Source: Aurantiochytrium sp. KH105 (taxonomy: Eukaryota > Sar > Bigyra > Thraustochytrida > Thraustochytriidae). From it: 64,000 nt of DNA. Both the position numbers and the translations under genes were made by a program. The stretch lies in the NCBI GenBank assembly GCA_003116975.1, contig BGKB01000041.1, positions 124,001 to 188,000 of the forward strand. Reading direction: 5' to 3'. Shown here piece after piece: positions 22,235-35,612 of this stretch (positions within the stretch are counted from its first letter, which is position 1; the number at the start of each line of letters is the position of its first letter). The notes beneath the pieces are model-generated. The model was not told the origin of the DNA. It searched no databases and saw only the letters and a list, made by a program, of their open reading frames with translations.

Positions 22235-24603
22235 CTTCTCCCGCCGCCTGCCGCGCTCTGCACGCCGCGCCGCGCCGCCGGGCGCCCGCGCTCGAGGCCC
22301 GGGCGAGGCGGCTTCGCGTGTGCACGTTCGCGCGCGAGCCGCGCCACGTCCCCGGAGCGACGCCGCCCGCGCCTGCTCGCGGCGGGACCGCGCGCGGGAC
22401 CGCGCGCGCGAGGGGCGCTGCCGCGCGACGCGGCGGGCCGGGCCTGCCGCCGCGAGCGCTCGCCGTCGCCGCGGGCGTGGGCGGGCGCTGGATGGGAGTC
22501 TGTCTGCGCGGCGACTCGCGCGGCTCGGTCTCGACGGCGCCTGGCCTGAGGAAAGAAACCGCCGCACATGTACACACGTTTCGTAACTTACCAGCAACGA
22601 TGCCCGCTTTTTTCCCTTTCCGGCGCTCCCGAAACTGGGTCTCCACCAACCAATGGCAAGAGATGCACTGCGTACGAGGAACGACGACGGGTGGGTGGGT
22701 GGTGCGTTGGGACCAAGGGGGACGAGAGACAGGTTGCTTGTTTCATGCACGATGAGAGCAGGGTGCGAAGGCGGGCTCGAGGGGCGCGGGCGTGAATGTG
22801 TGTGGAGCAGAACCCTCTCTGCCGCGTGCACGAGGAGACAAGTCAAGTGAGTGTATCGTTCGGTGCGATTTATATGAGCCCAAGGTTGGCGATGGGGATC
22901 GAGAGACCCGGGCTACGGGAAGCATCTGCGGCAGAGCGATACTGTCAGTGATTCACTTGGTGTTGACAAAGAAAATCTTAATGGCAACGTGAACGAAAAT
23001 CCAAACTTGGCTTTACAAGTTGGAATGCACTTTTCTGCTGGTCCACCGCCAAAAAAGGGAATTTTGCGTCTTTGAGCTGTCGAATTTTCATTCATCGAGT
23101 CCAGACCATTCTGACGTGGACAAGCGAAAAGCAAATATTGGTCAGTTCTATTCTATTTTTCTTACTTTAGCATTCATTTGAACCAGTGGTCGATCACTCG
23201 ATCCTCGTGGTCCATCAGTCGTAACACCTCTGCCCACGGAGCCCCCTTGTTCACCCCTAATTCGAACCTCCTCCTTCCTGGCAATTATGATTCCGACAAA
23301 GAGGAGGCGTTGCCGGGCTGTCCGAGCTATTCCCACCTTGCACAGCCCTAAGCGCATCGGACTCATAGCCATCGAGAAAAGACAAGTTTTGATAGACGTG
23401 AGCACCGCGAGCAGTAAAATTTAAAAAGTGGCGCGATGCGGCAGCACACGGGAGGCGCTCGCCGGGCATCTGCGCGCCTGCAAGTTCGACTGACTCGCAG
23501 TGTGTGTAAAGTCTCTCTTAGGGAATGCGAATCGACCTTTCGATGTAAATTGTTTACAATCAGTAAAGTCACCTCTGAAATGTTTCCGTTGAACGGACAA
23601 ACGCGGGGCCAAGTCCGAGTCGAACCTTCCACAAAGTCGAACCTTCCACAAAGCCTTGCCAGACCCGGGTCCGATGCTGGACTCACCGGTGCGGCGGACC
23701 CGGATGGCAGTTTCCAGGCTGCCGCGGCGCCTATACCGTTAGGGCTTGCTTCGTATGAAGCCTTCACCTCGGGAGCGGCACCGGGCAAAAGAACTAAGAA
23801 GTCATGCATGCGGGCGGTCACATGGGGCGGCGGGTCGGGACACGCTCGAGTCGGAAGGTCGGTTGAGCTCTGAAATCGTTCAGAAGGGCACCCATCAAGC
23901 AAGAAAGCGGAAGCTACAAGCACGAAGCGACGCGGGAGTGAGCATGTCAAATTGGCGCACCTGCCGCGAAGCTGTTTCCTTTGAACCGTGGACGTCCAGG
24001 TTTTACCCGTTGGGTTCCGCTGCAGCGTTTGGCCCATGTCGCAACAATAGATATTCCCGTCGCGAACATCCCCGCTTCCGTGGGTGTTGGAGTTGTGAAA
24101 GATTATCGTTACGAGTAATATGCGATGTATCACTGAGAAATTATCGTTTTGATGTGCATGCACATACAATGAACTCAGCGAAGCGATGTGACTCCATTCT
24201 GAATGTTGGCATTCTCTCTCTCGAGCGACACCGATAAAATAGAAACAGGGGCAAAGAAAAGGTTACGAAAGGAAAGGGAATGAAAGAAAACGAAGAGGTG
24301 ATGACAGAACTGTTGCGCGCGCTGCGCTGGAGCTTGAGGGAGACTCCCCTTTTGACACTCCGTCTGGGCAACGGAAAGAAAGACTGGCTGGCATATTTTA
24401 AGATGCACGAGAAGCAAAAAAGAAGCGAGAGAAGGAAAAAACTGGTGGGTCGCCAGAGGGAGAGAGAGCCCCCCGCACAACTTCCGTTTGCGACCGGCCC
24501 CAGCAGAAGTGTTGAAATGGCGAGCAAACCGACAACTTGCCTGCGCGATTGAGGCGACCTTGTGAAAGGGGACCGCGCCCGTGGCGCGAGGAAAGGTGGA
24601 GCC
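22235..24603. other. divergent promoter region, DHHC / ammonium transporter
   Basis: 2.4 kb between two divergent start codons. The left 350 bases are very G+C-rich, the rest more balanced. An open frame at 23436-23873 (plus) looks mildly protein-like but has no homology or splice context. A 17-base direct repeat lies at 23618-23651. Confidence 0.5.
23618..23651. repeat. 17-base perfect tandem duplication
   Basis: Two head-to-tail copies of AGTCGAACCTTCCACAA. Confidence 0.9.
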
Positions 24604-26445
24604 ATGGCTTTCGGCGTACTGAATACGACGAGTCTTGAGGATGAACACTCCATCTACACGGAGTTGCGCGAGCCAGGCGATACCGCCTGGCTCATCTCAT
24701 GTGGCACTCTGGTGCTGACGATGCAAGGTGGTTTTGCGCTCCTTGAAAGCGGAAGCGTGCGTCTCAACAACACCGTGAACATTCTCGTCAAGAACACTTT
24801 TGACCTTCTTCTCGGAGGCGTCGCATATTGGAGCCTCGGATGGGGCCTCGCGTATGGCAAGTCGTGGAGAGGCTTTATCGGGACGTCTGAATTTTTCCCG
24901 GACAAGGATCTGGATCATACCATGTGGTTCTTTCAGCTCAGTTTCGCGGCCACGGCTTCGACGATTGACAGTGGCGCGTGCGCCGAGCGAATGCGCCTCT
25001 TCGTGTACTTTGGACTCTCTTTCTTCATGACCCTCTTCACCTATCCCGTGGTGTGTCACTGGGTATGGCACCCTGAGGGATGGCTGTACACGATGGGATA
25101 TGTTGACCTTGCCGGAGTCAGTGTCGTTCACTTGCTGGGCGGTGGCTCTGCTCTTGTGTGCAGTCTTATGCTGGGTCCACGCATGGGCAAGCTTGGGTAC
25201 CCAATTCCAGAGGAGCTGGAGTGTGTCAAGAAGCAGCTGGAGCTCTCGCACAAGGTGTTCGCGGGAGAGCCCGTCCACGTCTTATTCGGTAGCATGCTTC
25301 TCTTCTTTGGTTGGTTCGGATTCAACGCTGGCAGCACGTTAGGACTTACCAACGGGGGTCACGTCGCGGCAGGTCGTGTAGTCTTCACGACAATGATCGG
25401 CGCGAGTTTTGGCGGCTGTGTAGGATCGATCGTTGGATACGCAAGAAGCAAAATTTTGAAGCCAGGAACGATCGCCTGTGCGGTTCTTGCAGGCCTAGTT
25501 GCTGTAACGGGCGGCGCACATGTCATGACAGGGACGGAAGCAGCATTTTCTGGTGCTCTTGGCTCCGCGTTCGCAATCCTTTCAATTGATGTGTTGCAGA
25601 AACTCAAGATCGATGATGCTGTTGGCGTGCTCCCCGTGCACTTTGTTTCAGCTTTCGTGGGTAACTTCTGCACAGGCCTCTTTGCTCACAACACAGAGTC
25701 ATTTGACGTGGTTATTGGTGTCAACGAAATCGATGGATCCCCCCTATATAATGGCGGGCTCACTCTTGAGGGACCGTTTCACGGGGGCGGTTTCAAGCTT
25801 GTTGCTGTTCAGCTGCTTGGGTCAATTGTCATTTGCGCTTGGTCCATATTTCTAACGTATGCCTACCTGAAACTCCTCTTGCTCTCAGGCGTGGAAATTC
25901 GCGTCAACCCGCTCGAAGAAATGGTGGGCCTCGACGTGATCGAACACGCGACAGACAAGTTTAAGCAATTCAAGCACATGACAGACATGCAGATCATGAT
26001 GGCGCGGCTGAATCCCAGTCGCGCAAAGACGCTCTCGGAGCATATTACCTCAACAATCCTTTCCCAAGCTGACGGAGACATGTCAAAATCCAACAAGCAA
26101 AGGGGCAAGGGCAAGGGAAGCCGCATCGCCCCAACTGAGCAAGGTGAGCACCGCAGAGTCAAGCGCATGCATTCCAAGGTGCGGAGTACCATGGTTAATC
26201 TTGCAAAGGGCGACAATGTGGAAGCGCTCTCCTTTCTCTCTGCTGACCTGTCGAATCTGAAGGATGAAGATGACGACGAAGCCATTCTTCGTTCTACTGT
26301 TTTGTCTGAGAGCGGCGACCCAACAACTACAAGCGGAAACACAGTCGACGTTCTGGCGAGCGGAGACAGCTCGAGTAATGATCCACAGGGTGTGCAGAGC
26401 AAGTCATCAGCAGCCAAAATCACGGACGATGTAAAGGAAACGTGA
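24604..26445 (+). CDS. ammonium transporter, AMT/Rh family
   Basis: 613 residues from the ATG at 24604 (GCCATGG context), single exon. Amt proteins are trimeric channels that move ammonium into the cell across the plasma membrane. About eleven hydrophobic segments span residues 30-435. Family marks are GGFALLESGSVR in the first helix, the outer-pore DSGACAERM region, and both pore histidines: one in VVHLLGGG and one in DDAVGVLPVHF. The C-terminal 170 residues are cytosolic, Ser/Asp/Lys-rich and much longer than in bacterial AmtB. They contain ETHR-independent, phosphorylation-prone Ser/Thr clusters, so control by phosphorylation is possible but inferred. An in-frame GTG lies 42 bases upstream and was not used. 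Confidence 0.93.
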   Translation: MAFGVLNTTSLEDEHSIYTELREPGDTAWLISCGTLVLTMQGGFALLESGSVRLNNTVNILVKNTFDLLLGGVAYWSLGWGLAYGKSWRGFIGTSEFFPDKDLDHTMWFFQLSFAATASTIDSGACAERMRLFVYFGLSFFMTLFTYPVVCHWVWHPEGWLYTMGYVDLAGVSVVHLLGGGSALVCSLMLGPRMGKLGYPIPEELECVKKQLELSHKVFAGEPVHVLFGSMLLFFGWFGFNAGSTLGLTNGGHVAAGRVVFTTMIGASFGGCVGSIVGYARSKILKPGTIACAVLAGLVAVTGGAHVMTGTEAAFSGALGSAFAILSIDVLQKLKIDDAVGVLPVHFVSAFVGNFCTGLFAHNTESFDVVIGVNEIDGSPLYNGGLTLEGPFHGGGFKLVAVQLLGSIVICAWSIFLTYAYLKLLLLSGVEIRVNPLEEMVGLDVIEHATDKFKQFKHMTDMQIMMARLNPSRAKTLSEHITSTILSQADGDMSKSNKQRGKGKGSRIAPTEQGEHRRVKRMHSKVRSTMVNLAKGDNVEALSFLSADLSNLKDEDDDEAILRSTVLSESGDPTTTSGNTVDVLASGDSSSNDPQGVQSKSSAAKITDDVKET

Positions 26446-29400
26446 TATGAGCTGATTTACGCAGGTGCAGGCTTCTTCATTCAATTTTTCTTTTCTGAAA
26501 GGATTTTAAAGCAAGTAAAACAAGATTTGTAACTCACCAATAGTGTCACGGGCGAAACTTGTGACATCTTTTCGCCGTTGCGCATCATCGGGCCAAGTTT
26601 CTCATGTCTTCCCATTTCTCATGCATATCATGTACGTGAAGAAGCTCGCGTGTCGAAACGACCGCAGCCGATTAATTTCGGGAAGCGATTTGCCGCGTTA
26701 GTATCATCGTTACGCTTGCGAAAAGCGTCTGGGGGCCACGCTTTCAACTTTGCACTTTCCTCTTCCTTCCCGCCGCTCTGGATCATCATTTCAGAGACCT
26801 CCAAAAATCGAAACCCCGATGGCTTCTCATCTCGCTCGAGCAACGCTCGCCTTTCTCCTCCCACCTCGCCTTTCTCCTCCTCCTCCTCCCCCTCCGCCCG
26901 CCATCACCCAGACCGACGACCACCACGTGAGCTTCGACGATGACGACCGGCATGGCATCCATCGATCGATCGACATGAGCTCTCCAGCGTATTGTACCGG
27001 CAGGGAGGGAGGGCGCTTGCCCGGTACACTAGGGGCTGCTAGCGAAAGGCCTAGGAGGCGCGCCTCTGGCCCAAGGTGCGCGCGTGCCGCCGAGGCGAAG
27101 AAGGGACGCGACGCGGCCTCGGCGAGCAAACCCGAGTCGCGCGAGCCCGAGTCGCGCGAGCCCGAGCCGCGCGAGCCCGAGCCGCGCGAGCCGAGCCGCG
27201 CGGGCGGGAGGGGAGCGAGGGCGGCGCGCGCGCGTCGCTTCTGGCGGCAGGCGAGCAGGCGAGGCGAGGCGAGGATGGCGCTCGAGGCGCGCAAGGTGGA
27301 CGACCTCCTGCACGAGCATGGGACGCAGGTGGAGGCGCTCCGCGAGCGCGTCGAGGACGTGCTGCCCGCGAGCGGGGTGACAGAGGACGGCGTGCTGGTG
27401 GACGAGCTCTTCCTGCTGCGGTATGTGCTGAGCAACCGCAAGAAAATCGAGGGCGCGGCGGACAAGGTGCGCGAGACGCTGGCCTGGCGCAAGGAGAATA
27501 CCGACCTCCTGTGCATGCTGCGTGACGGGAAACCTCACCCGATGGAGCGCGAGATCTCCGAGTTCCTCCTCACGGGCGTCGTGGGTAGCCTTGTTGGGGG
27601 CGAACCCATAAGCGTGGTTCGCATGGGCCTCTCGGACTTTCGCAAGCTCATGCACACGTACTCGGTGGCGGAGGTGGCCGAATATCTCATGTTCGAGAAG
27701 GAGCGGATGTTCCGCATTTGCGACGCAGAGACGCGCGCGCGCGGTGTGTTGGTAAAGAGTATCACGATTATCGACTTTGACTCCTTTTCCATGTTTGGCA
27801 GCCGCTTCGACAATCGCTTCTTTTCGGCGCTCGGAGAAAGCTCCAAGCGCAGCTCCGTGTACTACCCCCAGCTCCAAGTGAAGACGGTGGCCATTAACAC
27901 CCCATCGTACTACAACATGCTGCACAAGACGCTCGGGTCGGTCATGCCCAAGTCGTCAATGGAAAAGATGGTCATGTGCCCCGCCCGTCAGACACAAACA
28001 AAGAGCGCGTCTGCGTGTCCCTTTATGAAGGCCAACGAGGGCGTCGAAGCTGTTCCTCCTTTTCTCGGCGGCACAGGTGCGCTCCCGATCTCGCTGACAC
28101 CGCCGACGGAACGTCCAGGCGATTTTCCCTTACACACTATCAAAATTGCAAATCGCAGCTTTGCGACTGTCGAGCTCGACATTGAGTATTCTGATACGAT
28201 TATCGAGTTCGAGGCAATGGTCGATTCATACCATCTACTCATGACTGCTGAGATGGTTCCTGATCGTGGCGACCGTCTACCGCGAAATCGAACTGGTTCA
28301 ACCTTTAGTGTTACGGACAAGAATTTGGATGACGTGCGCTACAGTCTTGCCCGCGAAATGAGTTTGGCCAGTGCCGCAAGCGGGAGCCATCGCGGCGGTC
28401 GCGGCGCCGGGGACAGAGACAAGAGCAGAGATGAATATGACGAGGACGACGAAGACGACGAGGAGGATAAAGGTCCGTACAAGGTGGAGCACATGCGTGC
28501 GAAGAAGAACAAGCAACAGAAGCGCCCCAAGCGTCCGAAGGATGGCACCAAGACACAAGGAAACCACGGTGAAGAGCGCTCCGGCGCCAAGCGCCGTGTC
28601 AGCGCAAGAGTTCTCGGTCCGGACGAGGCATCTCCTCTGTCGGGAGAGACTGTCCCCGGTGTGCCAGCCGCTCGACATTTTAGTCTGAACCCGACGATGG
28701 CGCCAATGCGCCTCGACTCTGCAGATGGCATGGTCAAGGGCACGTGGAAACTGCCAATGCCGGGCAAGCTGTACATCAAATTTGACAACAGCTTTTCACG
28801 ACTGCGAAGCAAGAAGCTCACCTTTCGAATCACCACTGTGGTCCCGCCACAAGACGAAGAGGAGCTTTCTTGGTGGGAGTCTAACTGGGGCGAGTTTGCC
28901 AAACAGGTCCGCTGGCCCACAGAGGATTCGGACACCTGGGACTGTGTTGTCTCTTGAAAAATATAATATCGTGTCACACTCTTCACGAAAAGTTTCAATA
29001 AGTTCCTCTTGACCATGCGTTTTCGCTACCCGCAACGCCGCGAGCGCATGCATATGCGCGCGCATTCGCGTGTGGACACGTTGGAATCTTCGTATGTTGT
29101 AGTTCAAGTTCGATGAGGAAGATCACTGATAAATGGATGACAATAAAAGAAATAATCAACATCTCCCCTCCAGCAACCGCGTTGTTCATTGACCAAACAA
29201 CGCTTGTATGCGAGGAGCATGCTAGGAACAATAAGATTGCCAGCCCAGAACGTTGCTGCACTGCACTGCACTGCCCCGTTCCTCTCGAACAGCAAGATTA
29301 GTAGCGTCAGCAGCGACGAGAACGGCAATTGTAAAGACAGAAAAAGGACAGAATGCATGCTCTACTGTCGACTGGATGGTGGTGCGCGAGGCTTCGAGAT

Positions 29401-32400
29401 CACTGCTTGGCAAAGAGGTTCTCCGGGTTCGTCATGGCCTTGAACTCGAGGTTGTTGCCCGAGGGGTCCTTGAAAAACATTGTGTACTGCTCGCCTTTGA
29501 GTCCCTTGAAGCGAAGGTATGGCTCAATGATGAATTTGGTGTTATGCGCTTTGAGACGGGCTGCGAGCTTTTTGAAGGCAGGCACGGTCAGCGCGATGCC
29601 AAAGTGCGGCACGGGGACGTCGTGTGCATCGACAGGGTTGTGATAGTCCACGGCGCGAAAGTCGGGCCCAACGAGGTGGCAGACAATCTGGTGGCCTTGC
29701 AGGCTGTAGTCTACCCAAGACTCGGCGGACCTGCCCTCCTCGCACCCGAGGACCTCGCCGTAAAAGTGGCGGGCCGCTTTGAGGTCGTGCACAGGGAACG
29801 CCAAATGGAATGGCTGCAGGCCCTCCTCGTCCTCGTCGTCTTTGGGGGTGGCAGCAGCGGCGCACTCCTGCACGCCCGCGAGCACCGCCCTCCTCGAGTA
29901 GCCTTCCTTCCTCGCCGGCGCGCTCGCCGAGGTGTCCTTCTCGGCCGCCGGCGACCGCGCCTGGTGCCGCGTCATCGCCTGCGCCTGCGCAGCGGCATCG
30001 TCATGCCCGCCACCCGTGACCGCCGACAGCCACCGCGCCTTGGGGCCGCTCGAGAGGTGGCCGCGCAGCTTGGCGATGCGCCGCCGCGCCTTCTCCGCGT
30101 CTCCGGCCGCCATCCTGCGCGCGCCCCGCGTCCCTGCTCTGCGTGCGTGTGCTCGCTTGCTCGCTTGCTTGCTTGCTCGCCGCAGCAGTTCGGTGTTTGC
30201 TTGCGTTCGCCTTGTCGCTACTGATGATGACAAGGAGGCCGGGACAAACAACGAACTACTTCTGTACATGTAGGCCTAGCCATCGTGGCGCTCGTGGACG
30301 ACCAACCGGCCAGCCAGACGAGTTGGACTTCGATCATTCAATGGCAACTCGAGAGCCCCGTCAACCGGCACCCGAGGCCGCCGTTCATCAAGAACTCGAA
30401 CACGGGCCCATCGCGTCACCATGGGTATAAATGGATGTAAATGCCAGAGCCGGGCGGAAATTGTGGATTGTGGAGGAGAAAAAAAATGCGTTCGCGCGTC
30501 CGAGCAAACCGAGAAGAACTCATTTCGATCCACGCGACGCGGACGGCTGTCGGCCTCACTGTCAGCCTTTCTTTGCATTCTTGCCTCAAAGGCACCCTCG
30601 GCTCGGACGCTTGCACGTCAATCGTGGACATTTCCTATCCTCACACGAGAAAAACAGCCATTGCCATTCCTCGTCCGGGCCCGGACTTTGCTGGACGGAT
30701 CCACGCGGCCCCCACCACGATGACCAAAACGTCGCACCTTGGCTCGTCATTGCTCGCCAACCTGCTCGGAGAAGAAAGCGTCCCTCGCAAATTGCGTTGC
30801 GCAGCGCCCTCCCTATTCCATCTTAACCTCGCCTTCCCCGCTCTTCTGTCCCTAGAATATAAAGCTTTTATCGTCTTCCGCAACCCATTTCCTCCTCCAT
30901 AACTCAGGATATAACTGCCGCCGCAGCGAAGCGAGCGAAGCTCGCTTCCCCGCTCCGGGTCCCGCCGCCCGCCTCGCCGCGCTGCCGGCCTCGCGCCGCC
31001 CGCGCGCGGCAGAGCGCGCGCGGGCGCGCAGCTGCGGCTGCGCGGCNCCCGCCTCGCCGCGCTGCCGGCCTCGCGCCGCCCGCGCGCGGCAGAGCGCGCG
31101 CGGGCGCGCGGCGGCGCCTGCGCGGCGCCGCGCGGCTCCGCCGCCGCCTGCCTCGCGACAGACAGGCGCAGAGAGAGACAGACAGGCGGCCGGCAGCGCC
31201 CGCGGTCTCGATCTATCCTTGGGCGCAGAACGCGAGAAAGCAGGGCGCAGAAAGAAGGGAAGAAAGAGAGACAAGGAGGAGGAGCAGAGCCCGAACGAGG
31301 ACGCGCAGATTAACCGCTCTAGGTTTGCCGCCGCGAGCGACGGCAGGAGGCAGCAGCGCGCGCGGGCAGAGGAGAGGGGCGCGGAGCAGAGCAGGGAGCG
31401 GCAGGGAACATGGCGTCCATCGCGTCGTCCGAGGGCGACCGCACGCTGGACCCGGCGATGCAGGTCGGCGGCGCCGGCGTGGACGTGGCGTCGTCGACCC
31501 CGCTGCAGCACCGCTTCTCGCCGTACTCGTGGAACGGAGGCACCGTGCTGGCCGTGGCCGGCAAGGACTATTGCGTCGTGGCCACTGACAAGCGTCTTGC
31601 CGAGGGCTACAGCATCTTGAGCCGCAAGATCGACCGCGCGCTTCAGCTCACCGACAAGACGGTCATCGCCTGCGGCGGCAGCCACAACGACGTCGAGGCG
31701 CTGTACAACCACCTCAAATTGCGCGCGGTCATGTACAAGTACAACCACGAGGAGGACCTCTCCACGATTGGTGCCGCGCAGCTTTTGTCCAACACCCTCT
31801 ACTACAAGCGTTTCTTCCCGTACTACGCACTCGCTGTCATTGCGGGCCTTGACGACGATGGCGTCGGCTACGTTGCCGGCTACGACGCCGTTGGCTCTTA
31901 CTTGCGCTCGCGTGATGGCTACACAGCCAACGGCAGCGCCGCGGCCATCGCCATGCCCATTCTCGATAACGCGCTCGGCAAGGTTGGTGTCAGCTCCGGT
32001 CTCGACGAGAAACCAGAATACTCCATTGCGGACACCATCGAGATGCTCAAGGACATCTTTGTGACGGTCGGCGAGCGCGACATTCTCTGCGGTGACGCAG
32101 TTGACATTTACGCCATCACCGCCACGGGCACTGAGCACGAGGTCTTTGAGCTCAAGGCAGACTAATAAATTACGAGAGTGTATGATGAGGTGCGAAGAGA
32201 AAAGTATCTTTAGCAAGTTCACAATTCCCCGCGATTTCCTTGATTTATCTCCGTTTTGACTGGCCCGATGCGGCAGACTAAGCGCAAGACTGAATTTGTT
32301 TTCGCGCTAGGCCCTATTTCCTCCGAAAGCCATCTTGAAACAAGAGAAAGAAAGAAATGCATAATCTTACTCGTCGTGCGCCATCACGACATCGACTTGA

Positions 32401-35400
32401 CGCCGACCTTTCCTTCCTTCCTTCCTTTCTTCCTTTCAATTTGGCAGAGAATTGAACTTTTTTTCTTCGTTTCTCTCGCTTTCTGTCTTTGGTACAAAGG
32501 GTTCTAAACGATCGCGCGCTCTCCCTGCTCCACACGTTGCAAAATAAAATGCACGAGAACACCGGCAAAAAGCCCTTGCTCCACGCCGAGGACAAGCGAG
32601 GCCATAAAGACCACCGAAAAGACCCATACGCGGCGGTCGCTAGAATTGGCACGATACGATCGCAGGAGCGTGACAAACTCGTGATAGTCGACGAGCTTGA
32701 TTACCGCAGAGAGCACGATCGCCGAGACCGCCGCCTTGGGCAAATGCGCAAGAAACTGAGTGCAGAAAAGGAGCACTACGACAACAGCAAGTGCCGCAAT
32801 GGCCGTGCTAAGCGCCGAACGTGCCCCACTCTCAGCATTAATAGCCGTGCGCGAAAAGGAACCCGTCACAGGGTAGCCGCCCACCCAGGCTGTGAAGGCA
32901 TTGCAAAAGGCCAGCGCCAAAACCTCGTAGTCGTCTGATATCGCAGACACATCCTCGTTGCGCAGTTTCGTGCTGGATTTGGCAATTGCTGATGCCTCGG
33001 CAAAGCCGACCAGAGCAATCGGCACAGATGAGACAGCCAAACTCACAAAAACCTCCAGAGATTGCGGCAACGCGGGGATCCAGCGCGGCGAGGGCAAGCC
33101 GCTGGGAATGAAGCCAACTTGCTTGATTCCGCCCAGCGCTTGCGCGCCCTCAAATGCATCGCCTTCAACCAAAAGCATGAGCGAGGTACTTGCCACCACG
33201 ACAAAGAGAGCGCCCAGCTTCGGGACCAAGCTTCGAAAGAGGGAGACCTGTTTGGCATTTCTCGAGGATGCGTTCGTGTTTGCTCCAGTGCTCGTTGGCA
33301 AGTGCGAGTGCGGGTGTGCCGGGACCTTGCGAGTCGGCTCAAGGGCACGAAACGCATAAAGCGTAGCGAAACTGAGTATGCCGCAAGCAAAGGTGGCCTT
33401 GTTCATGCGATGTGCATTGCTCATTGTATAAAGGATGCTCGAAAGAAAGTCACATGACTGTCCATTATCAAGCTTGCACTTATCAATACCAAAAAGCGCC
33501 GCAAGCTGTGTGCTGCCGATGATGAGCGCTGCTGCCGAGGAGAACCCGGCGATTGCCGGGGCGGGAAGCAGCGCGCTGATGCGCGATCCCCAGCCTTGCG
33601 AGCCAATAAGAAACTGGATGGCCGCGACTAACACGGACAAGAAACAGACCATATTGACCCATTCCGCTGACGATTCTGTGTAATTGAGCTTTTCCATAGC
33701 AAAGCGAGACATGAGGCTCATCACGGCAACAGGGCCCACGACGAGGAACTTTGAGGACCCAAAGATGGGGTAGCAGATTTGCAGGTCAGAATACAAGCCG
33801 TACGCCGGCGGAAGTCCAGCAATCAGCGCGTACGAAAGCGATTGCGGGATGGCCATCACACCCACTGTCAGTCCTGCCGCCACATCGTACGGAAGGTCTT
33901 CCGCCCACTTGTACTTGGGCAGCCACGTCCGGATGGGCGGGTATGCGGATCTTGTCGTTGCGGACATCTTTATCTTTTCTTGCTTGCCTCGTCTTCAAGC
34001 CCGCCCGCTCCCGCTCGTCGATCACACAGATAGATGCCTTGGCTACGCCGCAACGCAACGCAGCGCAACACAGGGATGGGCCGCGGCGCTGCCTGCGAAC
34101 TTGGCCCGGAGCGCCTGCAGCAAACAACGTAGAGTTGTCTTGTCTGCCAATGGGATTGGGAGACAAACCGGCTCTGTTAGACAAAATCAAGAGAGGACGA
34201 TAATAGCTCGTCAAATTCTGGCCGGGGCCTTGAACTTGTTCATCTATACCAAAGCACTGGGCGGGCGGGAATAGCGACATCCCAGTGACAAGAGGATGGC
34301 CAGCCAGCTCTTTTCGGCTAATGGCTTATATGTTATGGCGAGAGAGCGAGTCTCTTTGCGATTCTATGTTTTCAAGACTCCAGTCCGAGCTCCGAATTTA
34401 CTCCGCAAAACACGAGAAAGAAGTTAAGAGGGATCGCCGCAAGAACTTTGCTCGAGGCAAGAGCACAACACATACATCAATAGTAATGTAAGAAATGGTG
34501 AGATTTGGTTGTTTGTTTGGGATTTTTTTCATACTATAAAAAAAAAGGTGGGTCGGTGGGGTAGGTGGGTGGACAGCAAACGGACGAACCAACATACGTA
34601 CGAACGTACAAACGAACGAACGAACGAACGACGGACGGATAGAAATCAACATACAGGGCCACCGCCCGAAAAGGGACTACGATCGTGGTAATCGTCATCG
34701 CGGCATGTGTGGATAGAGGTCTGTTGTGATTGGTAGAACAGGCGGACATTGGCCTCTTCGAGCTCCCGGACGCGACGATGTGCGGCCGAAAGTTCGTGAC
34801 GAGCGCGCTGGGTTTCATGTTCTGCGTGCTCGCGCTTCTCGTTAAAGGCCACGACCGAGCGTTTGAGTAGCTTGTTTTCGTTGTGAAGACGCACGAGCTC
34901 GCGCTGCTGATTCTCGCACGCCTGATTCATATTTTGATTAATGAGCTTTTGCTCCTGGCATTCCTTGCGCATGCGCTCGAGCTCGGCACGGAGCAGCTCC
35001 AAGTCGCTCTGGCCTTGCTCGTTGTGTTCTCGCCTACGTTTGTTTGGGTTGTTGTTCTGCTGCATCGTGAGGGCGCCATCGTTCTGGCCAAAGGCCGTCG
35101 ACGGCACGCCGAAGCCCCGCTGGTTATTGTCAGTATCGCGGGGCCCAAAGAAGAATTGACCGTTCCGGATGGGCGACTCGGCAGTCCGGGTGGCGCCCTC
35201 CGCTCCCCAGAGGCCGGGCGCCGGCGCATTGGCGCCAAGCATGCGCCTCCGTTTGCACGTCACCTCATTCGACTCAAAGTCGACGGCATTGCGTTTGTTC
35301 GACTGCAACATCTTGTCTGGTCTTTCTTGCTCGGGCTACTTGCGAGCTCTTGCTGCACTTCCTGCACTTGTTAATATGCTTCTCCGCGCGCTCGAGGCTC

Positions 35401-35578
35401 CTCCTCCGCGAGGGTCTCGAGGCCGTCCGTGTCTGCGTGTTTGTCTGGCTGTCTGGCTGCCTTCTGCACTCCGGACTGCGCCAGTCTTCGGAGGCCGCGC
35501 GGCGCGAGCGACCTTGACGAGGGGAGACGGAGACTTGCGAGCGGCGCCGGAGCGCGCGCGCGCGCAAGGGCGAGAGCG

Positions 35579-35612
<34 letters not shown>
